Assembly: GCF_002160135.1 (NCBI RefSeq)
Contig: NZ_NFJZ01000005.1
Span: 178,138 to 242,137 of the forward strand
Direction: 5' to 3'
Source of the DNA: Lachnoclostridium sp. An196
GTDB taxonomy: Bacteria > Bacillota > Clostridia > Lachnospirales > Lachnospiraceae
Length of the DNA stretch: 64,000 bases
In this document: one piece after another, positions 17,484 through 24,781 of the stretch
Layout of the letters: each line of letters starts with the position of its first letter
Numbering within the stretch: the first letter of the stretch is position 1
Notes under the pieces: model-generated
The model's input: the letters and a program-made list of their open reading frames with translations, nothing else
Databases searched by the model: none
What the model was told of the DNA's origin: nothing
Position numbers and translations under genes: made by a program

Positions 17484-19025
17484 CTATACTCTTTTGGCTT
17501 TCAGCACCGGACGGATGCTGAAAACGGATTCAAAAAACTCTGCTTTTTCGTAGAACAGCGCCTGTTCCAACGTCAGATCCTCCAACGTATCTACAAAAAT
17601 CTGCATCGTATGAGGATCTTTCCAGGATACACGCACCTCTTTGATCTTCTGTTTATGGCTGCGGTCCAGCGCGTTCGCCACACGGAGAATCGCTGTCAGC
17701 TTCACAATCGTCATGTAATCCGCCTGTTCCAATGTTGATCCGGACGCCAGTTCTTCAAATCCCAACACCGGCCCGCTGTTAAAACGCACTACATTGGCCA
17801 CAATCTCTCTTTCCCGATGGGAAAGCCCGATGATCTCTGTCGCCATTATGATATTGTAAGAACATTCCGAAGACAGCGCCATATTGATATATTTTCCGCA
17901 GTCATGAAGAAGTACGGCTATCTGGAGAAGCAGACGTTCCCGTTTGCCCAGGCCGTGAACCTGTTTCATCTTGTCAAAAATAGCCAGCGAGATTTTTTCC
18001 ATGACCTGTGTATGACTGCGGTTGGTATGATAACGCTTCGCGATATTTCTGGCCGCCTCGATAATATCATTTTCAAAATTATGGGGAGATTTTAATATTT
18101 TCTGCTGCTCCGCAAAATCATAGGCAAGTCCGTCTCCCAGATCCATCCCTACAGTGACCACTTTCTCTGCTCCTGTTTCTTCCAGAAGCCTCTTGTAAAT
18201 CACCAGCGTAGGCAGCAGCAGGGAACTGTTCTCCTGGGAAATCCCCAGTTCTTCCATCATCACCTTAGGATCTTTCTGCATAAATGTATCGTAAAACGTA
18301 ATGAATTCTTCTCTGGAGATCTGATCTCCCCTGCTATCCCGATGAATATAACGGTTAATACCGTCGATATAATCTCCGACCAGCATCAGATACCGGATAT
18401 TCCTGTCTTTCAGATACAGCCTGCGGTATGTCCGCAGCTCATTGTTCATGATCTCTTCCAGCACGTCCGAATAACGAATCGTCCTCTGCGCCACATCGCT
18501 CAGGCGCTCTCTCAGGCGCAGCGTTCCCAGCCTTATATTTTGTGTTGTAACCAGATTGTCCTTATCAAACAAGGATATCTGAATACTTCCGCCTCCCACA
18601 TCTACGATAGCTGTGCCTTTTTCTATGATCTGTTGGAAGCGCTCTGAATTATACGCTATGGATTTGTATCCCAGAAAACGCTGCTCTGAATTGCTGAGCA
18701 CCTCCAGCCGGATACCGGTGCGCTGATAGATCCGGTCCAGCAGAATCAGCATATTTTTAGTTTCCCGAATGGCGCTGGTTGCACAAGCCCGGTACTGTTC
18801 CACTCCAAACTCTTTCATGATACGCTGAAAATCCTGCAGGACCAGACAAAGCTCGTCTACCATTGCCGATCCGATTCTGCCCGTAGCGTAAGTATCTTTT
18901 CCCAGTTCGATCCGATGCTTTACATGATTGATTTCCCGTATTCCCCTGCGGGCAGAAAGTTCGTAGATCTTCAAGTTAATTTCATAGCTTCCTACATCGA
19001 TCGCCCCGAACATTGTACATGCCAT
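17484..19025 (-). CDS. ppx: Exopolyphosphatase / guanosine pentaphosphatase
   Basis: This 513-residue enzyme belongs to the Ppx/GppA ASKHA family and removes terminal phosphates from polyphosphate or pppGpp. Its start MACTMFGAIDVGSYEINLKI follows GGAGG by 8 bases. The phosphate-binding loops are GAIDVGSYE and IVDVGGGSIQISLF near residue 135. The C-terminal half is an HD-type domain with LLHDCGKYINMALSS, as in long-form Ppx. It lies between the CinA-dUTPase gene and ppk with short gaps, implying one transcript. Confidence 0.92.
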   Translation of the reverse strand: MACTMFGAIDVGSYEINLKIYELSARRGIREINHVKHRIELGKDTYATGRIGSAMVDELCLVLQDFQRIMKEFGVEQYRACATSAIRETKNMLILLDRIYQRTGIRLEVLSNSEQRFLGYKSIAYNSERFQQIIEKGTAIVDVGGGSIQISLFDKDNLVTTQNIRLGTLRLRERLSDVAQRTIRYSDVLEEIMNNELRTYRRLYLKDRNIRYLMLVGDYIDGINRYIHRDSRGDQISREEFITFYDTFMQKDPKVMMEELGISQENSSLLLPTLVIYKRLLEETGAEKVVTVGMDLGDGLAYDFAEQQKILKSPHNFENDIIEAARNIAKRYHTNRSHTQVMEKISLAIFDKMKQVHGLGKRERLLLQIAVLLHDCGKYINMALSSECSYNIIMATEIIGLSHREREIVANVVRFNSGPVLGFEELASGSTLEQADYMTIVKLTAILRVANALDRSHKQKIKEVRVSWKDPHTMQIFVDTLEDLTLEQALFYEKAEFFESVFSIRPVLKAKRV

Positions 19026-19041
19026 GTCTTTTTCCTCCGTT

Positions 19042-20001
19042 TTACTGTTTTCCGGTGCTGCCGAAACCTCCCCGGTTTGTCTCCGACAGCTGATTTGTCT
19101 CTTCAAAGTAAATCTGCGGCTGGTGCTTCATAATGCGGAACTGACAAATACGGTCATTGACATGAATCACCGTATCTCTCACTGCCAGCGCCGGGAAATA
19201 CCATTGATCCTGATCCCCGCAGTAGCTTTCATCGATCAGCCCCATGCTGTTGACCTGCAGAATACCGAAATTCTTAAAAGTGCTGCTCCTCGGTATCACA
19301 TGGGCTTCATATCCGCCAGGCAGTTTCATCGCCACTCCCAGCGGAATCAGGCGGAATTCTCCCGCTTTCATCTCCACATTCTCCGCCGCCCTCAGGTCGA
19401 TCCAGTCGGATTTTTCCGTAATGCGGCACAGCTTTTCGATCTCATCTGTGAAATATTTGATGCGGACCGTCTCTGCCGGCGCGTCTGCATGCTGCTCCTC
19501 TTCAGAATCAATTTCCGGCCGCAGCAGCCATTCCTCCAGGAACCGTAGGGCTTCCTCTGCCGCCTGACGCCGGACCTGCCCGCGGTCTCCCTGAAAGCAG
19601 AATTTTCTGACCTCTGTCCGGATCCCGGAGCCACATCCAATATACACCAGCCCCGCCGGCTCGCCGCGCTCTCCCCCATCCGGCCCGGCATAGCCGGTAA
19701 CGCTCACTCCCAGATCCGCTCCAACAATCCTGATGCCTCCCCGGACCATCTCCCGGGCCGTCTCCTCGCTGACAGCTGTATATTTTTTCAGCGTTTCTTC
19801 TTCAACTCCCACAAACCGGTGCTTGGTCTCGTCAGAATAGGTGACAAAGCTCCCTTTAAATACTTCTGATGCTCCCGGAATATCCGTAAGCAATGAGCTG
19901 ATCATCCCGCCGGTACAGGATTCCACTGCCGTAACCGTCATAGTCTTTTTCTTCAGCAGCCGGATCACACGCCCGGACAGTTCATCCAGTTCTTTCTGCA
20001 T
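19042..20001 (-). CDS. Fusion of CinA C-terminal (NMN deamidase) domain and dUTPase
   Basis: This single 319-residue frame joins two nucleotide-hydrolysing domains. Residues ~5-155 match the CinA C-terminal/PncC domain that deamidates nicotinamide mononucleotide: [12 protein letters not shown] gives the catalytic serine (Ser28), [12 protein letters not shown] gives Tyr55 and Lys60, and [12 protein letters not shown] follows. After an acidic linker (about 155-175), residues ~180-319 show all five trimeric dUTPase motifs: [27 protein letters not shown] and RGGFGSTGK. The CinA N-terminal MoCF-like domain is absent. It follows pgsA by one base, the usual cinA site. Each domain looks catalytically complete. 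Confidence 0.9.
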   Translation of the reverse strand: MQKELDELSGRVIRLLKKKTMTVTAVESCTGGMISSLLTDIPGASEVFKGSFVTYSDETKHRFVGVEEETLKKYTAVSEETAREMVRGGIRIVGADLGVSVTGYAGPDGGERGEPAGLVYIGCGSGIRTEVRKFCFQGDRGQVRRQAAEEALRFLEEWLLRPEIDSEEEQHADAPAETVRIKYFTDEIEKLCRITEKSDWIDLRAAENVEMKAGEFRLIPLGVAMKLPGGYEAHVIPRSSTFKNFGILQVNSMGLIDESYCGDQDQWYFPALAVRDTVIHVNDRICQFRIMKHQPQIYFEETNQLSETNRGGFGSTGKQ

Positions 20002-20002
20002 A

Positions 20003-20545
20003 TCAGATATCCCCTTCCAGTATCACACTCTTGTTTTTCACCAGATAATCCACCAAAGATACCACCGTCAGGATCAGGGCTGCCCAGGTCAGAATCTGTC
20101 CGATCAGATCAAAGATTCCTCCCAGATCTAAAAACAGTACAATAATCATCAGCATCTGGAAAGTAGTCTTGAACTTTCCCCAGTAGCTGGCCGCTATGAC
20201 AACTCCATTATCAGACGCCACCAGCCGGAAACCGCTGATAATGAATTCTCTGCTGATAATAACAATCACCATCCAGGCCGGAAGTCTGTCCATGGATACC
20301 AGACAGATCAAAGCGGAGCAGACAAGCAGCTTGTCTGCCAATGGATCCATAAACTTTCCAAAGTCTGTAACCAGATTATATTTTCGGGCAATCTTTCCGT
20401 CCAGAAGATCCGTCAGGCTTGCTATAATAAAGATCGCTACTGCAATATAATGGCTGCAGCCCGGCACCAGATCCACCAGCGCGAACAGTACAAAAAAAGG
20501 AATCATCAGCACTCTCAGCACAGTCAGTTTATTCGGTAAATTCAT
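20003..20545 (-). CDS. pgsA: CDP-diacylglycerol-glycerol-3-phosphate 3-phosphatidyltransferase
   Basis: This 180-residue integral membrane enzyme forms phosphatidylglycerol phosphate, the committed step to phosphatidylglycerol and cardiolipin. The CDP-alcohol phosphotransferase signature DG-x2-AR-x8-G-x3-D-x3-D is visible from [12 protein letters not shown] to [12 protein letters not shown] at residues ~46-75. Four to five hydrophobic segments follow. It overlaps the end of rimO by 17 bases and is followed at once by the CinA-dUTPase gene, a conserved rimO-pgsA-cinA order. A cardiolipin synthase is encoded at 42-44 kb. Confidence 0.95.
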   Translation of the reverse strand: MNLPNKLTVLRVLMIPFFVLFALVDLVPGCSHYIAVAIFIIASLTDLLDGKIARKYNLVTDFGKFMDPLADKLLVCSALICLVSMDRLPAWMVIVIISREFIISGFRLVASDNGVVIAASYWGKFKTTFQMLMIIVLFLDLGGIFDLIGQILTWAALILTVVSLVDYLVKNKSVILEGDI

Positions 20546-21866
20546 CTGCTATCTCCCCTATCAAATCATATTCTTCCGCGCCGGTCACACGTACTTTCAC
20601 AAAGTCTCCCGACATCAGTTCTTCCATCGTCTGGATAAACAGATATCCGTCCACATCCGGTGCATCTCTGTAAGTCCGCGCCACATAAGCGTACTCATCG
20701 GCAATCTTGCCCTCTACCATACACCAGAGTTCTTTGCCGACCATCTCCTCTGCTTTTTCAAATGCGATCTCCTGCTGGAGTTCCATAATTTCATCCCTGC
20801 GTTCCTGTTTGAGATTCTCCGGAATCTGATCCTCCATAGAAGCGGCAGGGGTATCCTCCTCCGCCGAATAAGCAAAAACTCCCAGCCGGTCAAACTCCAT
20901 CTCATCCACAAAATCCATCAGTTCCTCATGGTCTTCCTGCGTTTCCCCCGGAAAGCCGCTGATCAGCGTCGTTCTCAGACAAATATCCGGGATCTCCCTG
21001 CGCAGTCCCTGGATAATCTCTTTCAAATCTTCCCTGGTTGTTCTGCGGCCCATCCTTTTCAGGATCCGATTTGAAGCATGCTGGATCGGCAGATCCAGAT
21101 AATGGCAGATCTTCGGCTGCTCCTTCATCGTCTCCACCAGTTCCGGATATATTTCTTCCGGATAACAGTACTGAATCCGTATCCATCGGATCCCATGAAT
21201 CCGGCACAGCTTTTGCAGCAGTTTATGAAGGCTCTTCTCCCCATACAGATCCACGCCGTAGAGAGTCGTTTCCTGCGCCACCAGGATCAGTTCTTTCACA
21301 CCCTGTCCTGCCAGTTCTTCCGCTTCCTCTATCAGGCGTTCCATGGGCACGCTCCGATACGGCCCCCTCAGATGAGGGATGATGCAGTATGTACAGTGTT
21401 TATCGCATCCCTCCGCAATTTTCAGATGTGCATAGTGGCCTCCCGTCGTCAGGATTCTCTTTGCGTCCGGCAGTACCAAACGGCCGGTGTCCTCGCAGCG
21501 GAGCATATGCCTCCCCCCCAGCGCCTGTTCCACCGCTTCAGTTATGCTGTCGTAGGAAGCAGTCCCCAGCACCGCGTCTACTTCCGGAATCTCGTCCAGA
21601 ATCTCCTGTCTGTAACGTTCCGCCAGGCATCCTGTCACAATCAATGCGCGGCATCGTCCGCTTTTCCGGTATTCCGACATCTCCAGGAGCGTATTGACGC
21701 TCTCTTCTTTGGCGTCCCCGATAAAACAGCAGGTATTGACTACGATAACATCAGCTTCTGTCTCATTGTCTGTAAAATCATAACCTTTCTTCGCCAGAAG
21801 CCCCAGCATCATCTCAGAATCCACCAGATTCTTATCGCAGCCAAGGGACACGAACAATATATTCAT
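20529..21866 (-). CDS. rimO: Ribosomal protein S12 methylthiotransferase RimO
   Basis: This 445-residue radical-SAM enzyme adds a methylthio group to an aspartate of ribosomal protein S12. The N-terminal UPF0004 domain (ILFVSLGCDKNLVDSEMMLG) carries one iron-sulfur cluster. The radical-SAM motif CDKHCTYCIIPHLRGPYRS lies near residue 155, and a C-terminal TRAM domain ends the protein. The phrase LGCDKNLVDSE favours RimO over MiaB. It heads the rimO-pgsA-cinA/dut set and has its own promoter behind the type VII operon. Confidence 0.95.
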   Translation of the reverse strand: MNILFVSLGCDKNLVDSEMMLGLLAKKGYDFTDNETEADVIVVNTCCFIGDAKEESVNTLLEMSEYRKSGRCRALIVTGCLAERYRQEILDEIPEVDAVLGTASYDSITEAVEQALGGRHMLRCEDTGRLVLPDAKRILTTGGHYAHLKIAEGCDKHCTYCIIPHLRGPYRSVPMERLIEEAEELAGQGVKELILVAQETTLYGVDLYGEKSLHKLLQKLCRIHGIRWIRIQYCYPEEIYPELVETMKEQPKICHYLDLPIQHASNRILKRMGRRTTREDLKEIIQGLRREIPDICLRTTLISGFPGETQEDHEELMDFVDEMEFDRLGVFAYSAEEDTPAASMEDQIPENLKQERRDEIMELQQEIAFEKAEEMVGKELWCMVEGKIADEYAYVARTYRDAPDVDGYLFIQTMEELMSGDFVKVRVTGAEEYDLIGEIADEFTE

Positions 21867-21909
21867 AAAATAAGCATTCTCCTTTTTCTCTCTTTTTCAT
21901 ACTGCACTT

Positions 21910-21939
21910 ATTATAATACGGAAAAAGGGGAAAAAGCAA
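21910..21939 (-). promoter_or_regulatory. Promoter of rimO operon
   Basis: TTGCTT and a consensus TATAAT, 18 bases apart, lie just past the stop of the last type VII gene on the minus strand, about 45 bases before rimO. I found no strong terminator between that gene and this promoter, so read-through is possible. Confidence 0.65.
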
Positions 21940-21942
21940 CGG

Positions 21943-22893
21943 CTAATAGCATACCTGCTGAAACTGTATTCTTTCATATGCCGGATCATCCGGCATGATA
22001 TAATATTCCATTCCCCAGGAGGATACCTTAAACATTCCGTCATCGGTCATACCGGTTATTGTCATGGCATGTCCTCCTTCTGTCTCCACCACCTTTTTAC
22101 CGTCAGAATCGAATAAAATACAGGGATTAATCCCAACGATCAGTTCCCCCTCCCAGGATAATTCCTCGTAATTTTCCGCTGTTACTTCCACTGTCCGCAC
22201 ATCCACCGGTATTCCTTTCTCTTCCAGATAGTCCTCCCAGATTTCTTCCCGTTCTTCCCTGGTGGTACCGGTCTTCCAGCGCTTATCCTTTGAACAGTAC
22301 AGATCCGTCACCAACAGTTCAAAATTCAGTTCTCCGGTGCCCGCATACATGGGGAATCCAAACACTTTCAGGAACTGCTCTTCCCTACCCGCATACTGTC
22401 CGAACAATGTGTTTGCCAGCGCCACATATCCGCACCCTTCCAGTTCCAGATCCGCCAGCAGTTTTTCTGTGCCCCTGTCGTCAAGCCCCGGATAATAGGA
22501 TCTGATAATACTTTGTATCCCCTGACGGATCTCCCCGTCTTCTCCCCGGTAAAAAGCCATCGGAGAGAGCTGGCTGCCTCCGCAGTTTCCCTCTTCATCA
22601 TACGCCGGATTTTCCCCGGCCGGCTTCGGAGTTCTCAGCCTGTTTTCCAGAATCATATACTTCCCTGCAGCCTCTTCCAGCCCCGTCTCCAGTTTTTTCA
22701 CGGCTTCGGCGTCTGTCTGAAGTTTTTTACTTAATTTTCTCAGTACAGACCGTATTCCGGACAATTCCTCCGAATTCAGCTCAGAGACATACTGATCCAA
22801 TAAGTCTGCGCCCTCCGTCAGTTTTTTCCTCAGCCGTGCCAGAGAATCCATCTTCCCCGGCACGCCCTTCGTATCTATTCTGAATGTGCTCAT
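21943..22893 (-). CDS. Papain/C39-like cysteine-protease-fold protein with WXG-like N-terminal helices
   Basis: This 316-residue protein closes the type VII operon. Residues ~1-85 are helical and heptad-rich, like a WXG100/LXG-type targeting region. The C-terminal part resembles papain-like or C39 peptidases: GCGYVALANTLF (possible nucleophile Cys154), GGHAMTITGMTDDG (His275) and VSSWGMEYYI, corresponding to the papain NSWG strand but with Ser in place of the catalytic Asn. It overlaps the preceding WXG100 gene by ATGA, so it is translated with it. It could be a secreted protease or toxin, or a cell-wall-acting accessory. No immunity gene lies downstream. Function is unproven. Confidence 0.7.
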   Translation of the reverse strand: MSTFRIDTKGVPGKMDSLARLRKKLTEGADLLDQYVSELNSEELSGIRSVLRKLSKKLQTDAEAVKKLETGLEEAAGKYMILENRLRTPKPAGENPAYDEEGNCGGSQLSPMAFYRGEDGEIRQGIQSIIRSYYPGLDDRGTEKLLADLELEGCGYVALANTLFGQYAGREEQFLKVFGFPMYAGTGELNFELLVTDLYCSKDKRWKTGTTREEREEIWEDYLEEKGIPVDVRTVEVTAENYEELSWEGELIVGINPCILFDSDGKKVVETEGGHAMTITGMTDDGMFKVSSWGMEYYIMPDDPAYERIQFQQVCY

Positions 22894-23204
22894 ACAATCA
22901 CATCGCCGGACAATACAGCGATTTCTTCCTGGTTAACATTCTCTGCCTCCCGGTAGACTCTCGCCATTTCATTCAGATCTGCCGCATGCTCCTGCACCAT
23001 ACGGACCATTTTTCGTATATCCTCGTCCAGACGCCGGAAACGGTTCGCGTAGGCCAGAGCGGCTTCTCCTTCCCACACACCTCCCAGACTTTCTACCGTC
23101 TGCGTCATCTGAGCAGTCAGACTGCCGATCCGTGTCCCTTTTGCTGAAAATTCCCCGGAAGCCGCTTCCAGCTGTTCCGGCGTCACTCTCAAAATACCTT
23201 CCAT
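22890..23204 (-). CDS. WXG100-family protein (fifth in array)
   Basis: This 104-residue helical-hairpin protein has its turn at GGVWEGEAALAY (a WEG form of WXG) near residue 43. The C-terminal secretion-like YxxxE signature is in VYREAENVNQ. WXG100 proteins are small type VII substrates or chaperones that work as dimers. It begins 12 bases after the previous WXG gene and overlaps the papain-like gene by four bases, suggesting that it partners that product. It is clearly homologous in layout to the fourth member but divergent in sequence. Confidence 0.85.
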   Translation of the reverse strand: MEGILRVTPEQLEAASGEFSAKGTRIGSLTAQMTQTVESLGGVWEGEAALAYANRFRRLDEDIRKMVRMVQEHAADLNEMARVYREAENVNQEEIAVLSGDVIV

Positions 23205-23216
23205 TTCTGTATCCTC

Positions 23217-23519
23217 CTACTGATAGTTTCTGGCTGACGCCGTCTGTGTATTCGCGTTCTCGGCACGCTCATACTTTGCAGCGACAGCCAGCAAAGTGCT
23301 GACATATTTCTCTATCAGAGACGAAAAATTTGCCATCTGAATCCGGTCCCTCGCAAACGCCTGATGAAACGCGTCTTTGGCCTGCCCATCCCACATGCCG
23401 GACAGTTTTTGTTCACAGGCCTCCAATTCCCCCGCCTGGGTCTCAAACTGCCGGTTCAGTCCCGATAATTCCTCTGCCTTCGCCCGTAATTGCGATGCGG
23501 TTACTCTGATTAAAGCCAT
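23217..23519 (-). CDS. WXG100-family protein (fourth in array)
   Basis: This 100-residue protein has the pattern closest to canonical EsxA. It starts IRVTASQLRAKAEELSGL, has the turn LSGMWDGQAKDAFHQAF near residue 41, and ends in KYERAENANTQTA, a good YxxxE export signature. The first helix resembles that of the fifth member (RVTPEQLEAASGEF). This makes it the best candidate for the core exported EsxA-like substrate. An AGGAGG-type site precedes the ATG, which points to efficient translation. Confidence 0.88.
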   Translation of the reverse strand: MALIRVTASQLRAKAEELSGLNRQFETQAGELEACEQKLSGMWDGQAKDAFHQAFARDRIQMANFSSLIEKYVSTLLAVAAKYERAENANTQTASARNYQ

Positions 23520-23534
23520 CTTCTATTCCTCCTG

Positions 23535-23834
23535 CTACTCATAATATCTTCGTTCTCTCGCCAGATTGTATGCATGCATTTCCGCGTCATAGATTCGTTC
23601 CGCAGCCCGGCGGAGCGAATCTGCCGCGTATTCCAGTTCTTCTGCCCCGGTCTCTATCTCTTTTTCCAGAGCCAATGCTTTTCCCGACCAGACCGATGCG
23701 GCTTCTCCCTCCCAAAAAGACAGCGTTTCATAATATCCCGTCTCTTCTCTCAGTCCTTTTGCCAGTCTGTCCAGTTTTTCCGCATAACGTACCGACTTTT
23801 TAAAATCCATCCGAATCTCTGACGATGATTTCAT
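23535..23834 (-). CDS. WXG100-like protein (third in array)
   Basis: This 99-residue helical-hairpin protein has its turn at EGEAASVWSGKALALE (WSG). It starts with a hydrophilic helix containing MDFKKSVRYAEKLDRLAK. The C-terminal region RIYDAEMHAYNLARERRYYE lacks a clean YxxxD/E motif, so it may be a partner or chaperone and not the exported chain. The turn is longer than in the neighbours. Spacing to the adjacent WXG genes is about 15 bases on both sides. Confidence 0.75.
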   Translation of the reverse strand: MKSSSEIRMDFKKSVRYAEKLDRLAKGLREETGYYETLSFWEGEAASVWSGKALALEKEIETGAEELEYAADSLRRAAERIYDAEMHAYNLARERRYYE

Positions 23835-23848
23835 GTTCTTCCCCTTTT

Positions 23849-24181
23849 TTATTGAATTACATCCCCCGGAAGGACCTCGACCCGTTCTGCCGCCGCCCGC
23901 TCCGTCCGGGTATACGAGGCGGTTATCTGCTCCAGGTCAGCAATAGAATTGCCCAATCCGGAAAGGATTCTTTCTCCGTTCTGTTTCAGCCTGAAAAAAT
24001 AAGCGCGGTGTTCATCTCCGGCTTTTCCTTTCCAGTATCTCCCTGACCTTTCTGCGGCGCGCTCCATCCCGCCCAGCAGATTCCGCATATTTCCTGTGAT
24101 CTGCCTTGCTTCGGAGATTCCCTGAATCAGTGTTTCCGGCTGCACCTTCAGTGCGTCATAGATTTCTTCCCGATATCCCAT
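23849..24181 (-). CDS. WXG100-like protein (second in array)
   Basis: This protein of 110 residues starts at MGYREEIYDALKVQPE, chosen because GGGGAG lies 7 bases before the ATG. The turn is GRYWKGKAGDEHRAYF near residue 51, a WKG form of WXG. The C-terminus has SYTRTERAAAERV, a YxxxE signature, and ends in LPGDVIQ, much like the LSGDVIV end of the fifth member. That shared tail suggests duplication inside the array. Helical prediction is strong throughout. Role by family: type VII substrate or partner. Confidence 0.78.
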   Translation of the reverse strand: MGYREEIYDALKVQPETLIQGISEARQITGNMRNLLGGMERAAERSGRYWKGKAGDEHRAYFFRLKQNGERILSGLGNSIADLEQITASYTRTERAAAERVEVLPGDVIQ

Positions 24182-24200
24182 ATTCCGACTCCCCAATGCC

Positions 24201-24500
24201 TTAAATTTCTTCCAGATTTTCTTTATTATCCTGCTCACAGCGAAGATACTCGTCCTTCGCATATTCCATGCAGGCGGCAAAACGGCGTATCTCCTTCAGG
24301 CAGCTTTCCATATCCGATTTTTGCCGCCATATCCTTGCTCGAAACGCCCGGCTGGCTTTCCCCTGCCATATACTGTCTATCCTGTTTAACAGTTCCGAAA
24401 AAGTCTCCAGACAATTCCATGCATATTCCACATATTCCCTGAATTCCAGAATCACATTTTCCAATCCCGCCGTGTCAACTTCTATCCATATCTTTTCCAA
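24201..24500 (-). CDS. WXG100-like protein (first in array), TTG start
   Basis: This 99-residue protein has its turn at DSIWQGKASRAFRARI (WQG) near residue 44 and ends with EYAKDEYLRCEQDN, giving a YxxxE export-like motif. The start is a TTG preceded by GGGAAAAGAGA, and no in-frame ATG lies close by. It is the first WXG gene after the YukD-like gene. The rare start codon implies lower translation than its neighbours, perhaps setting stoichiometry (inference). Confidence 0.75.
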   Translation of the reverse strand: MEKIWIEVDTAGLENVILEFREYVEYAWNCLETFSELLNRIDSIWQGKASRAFRARIWRQKSDMESCLKEIRRFAACMEYAKDEYLRCEQDNKENLEEI

Positions 24501-24524
24501 TCTCTTTTCCCGCTTTCCACCGTT

Positions 24525-24755
24525 TCATACCAGCAGCAGCCTGGCTCCGTCCCCAATCCCGGTCTGCCAAAGTGTCCTATCGAAAGGAAGAATCCTTTCA
24601 TAATCATAGCTGCACAACCATAGATTCTGCTCTTCTTTTCCCGGAATCAGAAAGGAGCCAAGTTCCTCGAGGATCTGAGCAACCGGTGTGTTCTCGTCCA
24701 GGCGTACGTCATACTTGCTTCCCATAGCCGGCACGTCTATTTCCGCCAGTATCAT
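24525..24755 (-). CDS. YukD/EsaB-like ubiquitin-fold protein
   Basis: This protein of 76 residues starts at MILAEIDVPAMGSKYDVRL, chosen because AAAGGGGG lies 6 bases upstream. It has the beta-grasp pattern and length of the YukD/EsaB family: a first strand, DENTPVAQILEELGSF as the helix, and a final LWQTGIGDGARLLLV matching the ubiquitin-like C-terminal strand without a diglycine. EsaB-type proteins are cytoplasmic accessories or regulators of type VIIb secretion. It lies directly downstream of the EssC gene, as expected for that class. Confidence 0.8.
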   Translation of the reverse strand: MILAEIDVPAMGSKYDVRLDENTPVAQILEELGSFLIPGKEEQNLWLCSYDYERILPFDRTLWQTGIGDGARLLLV

Positions 24756-24781
24756 CTCTATCCCCCTTTCCGTGCGCTGCA

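Noticed and set aside
21867..21942. Immunity gene after the papain-like protein
   Set aside because: The 76-base gap to rimO holds only a promoter and no coding capacity, so a classical adjacent immunity gene is absent.
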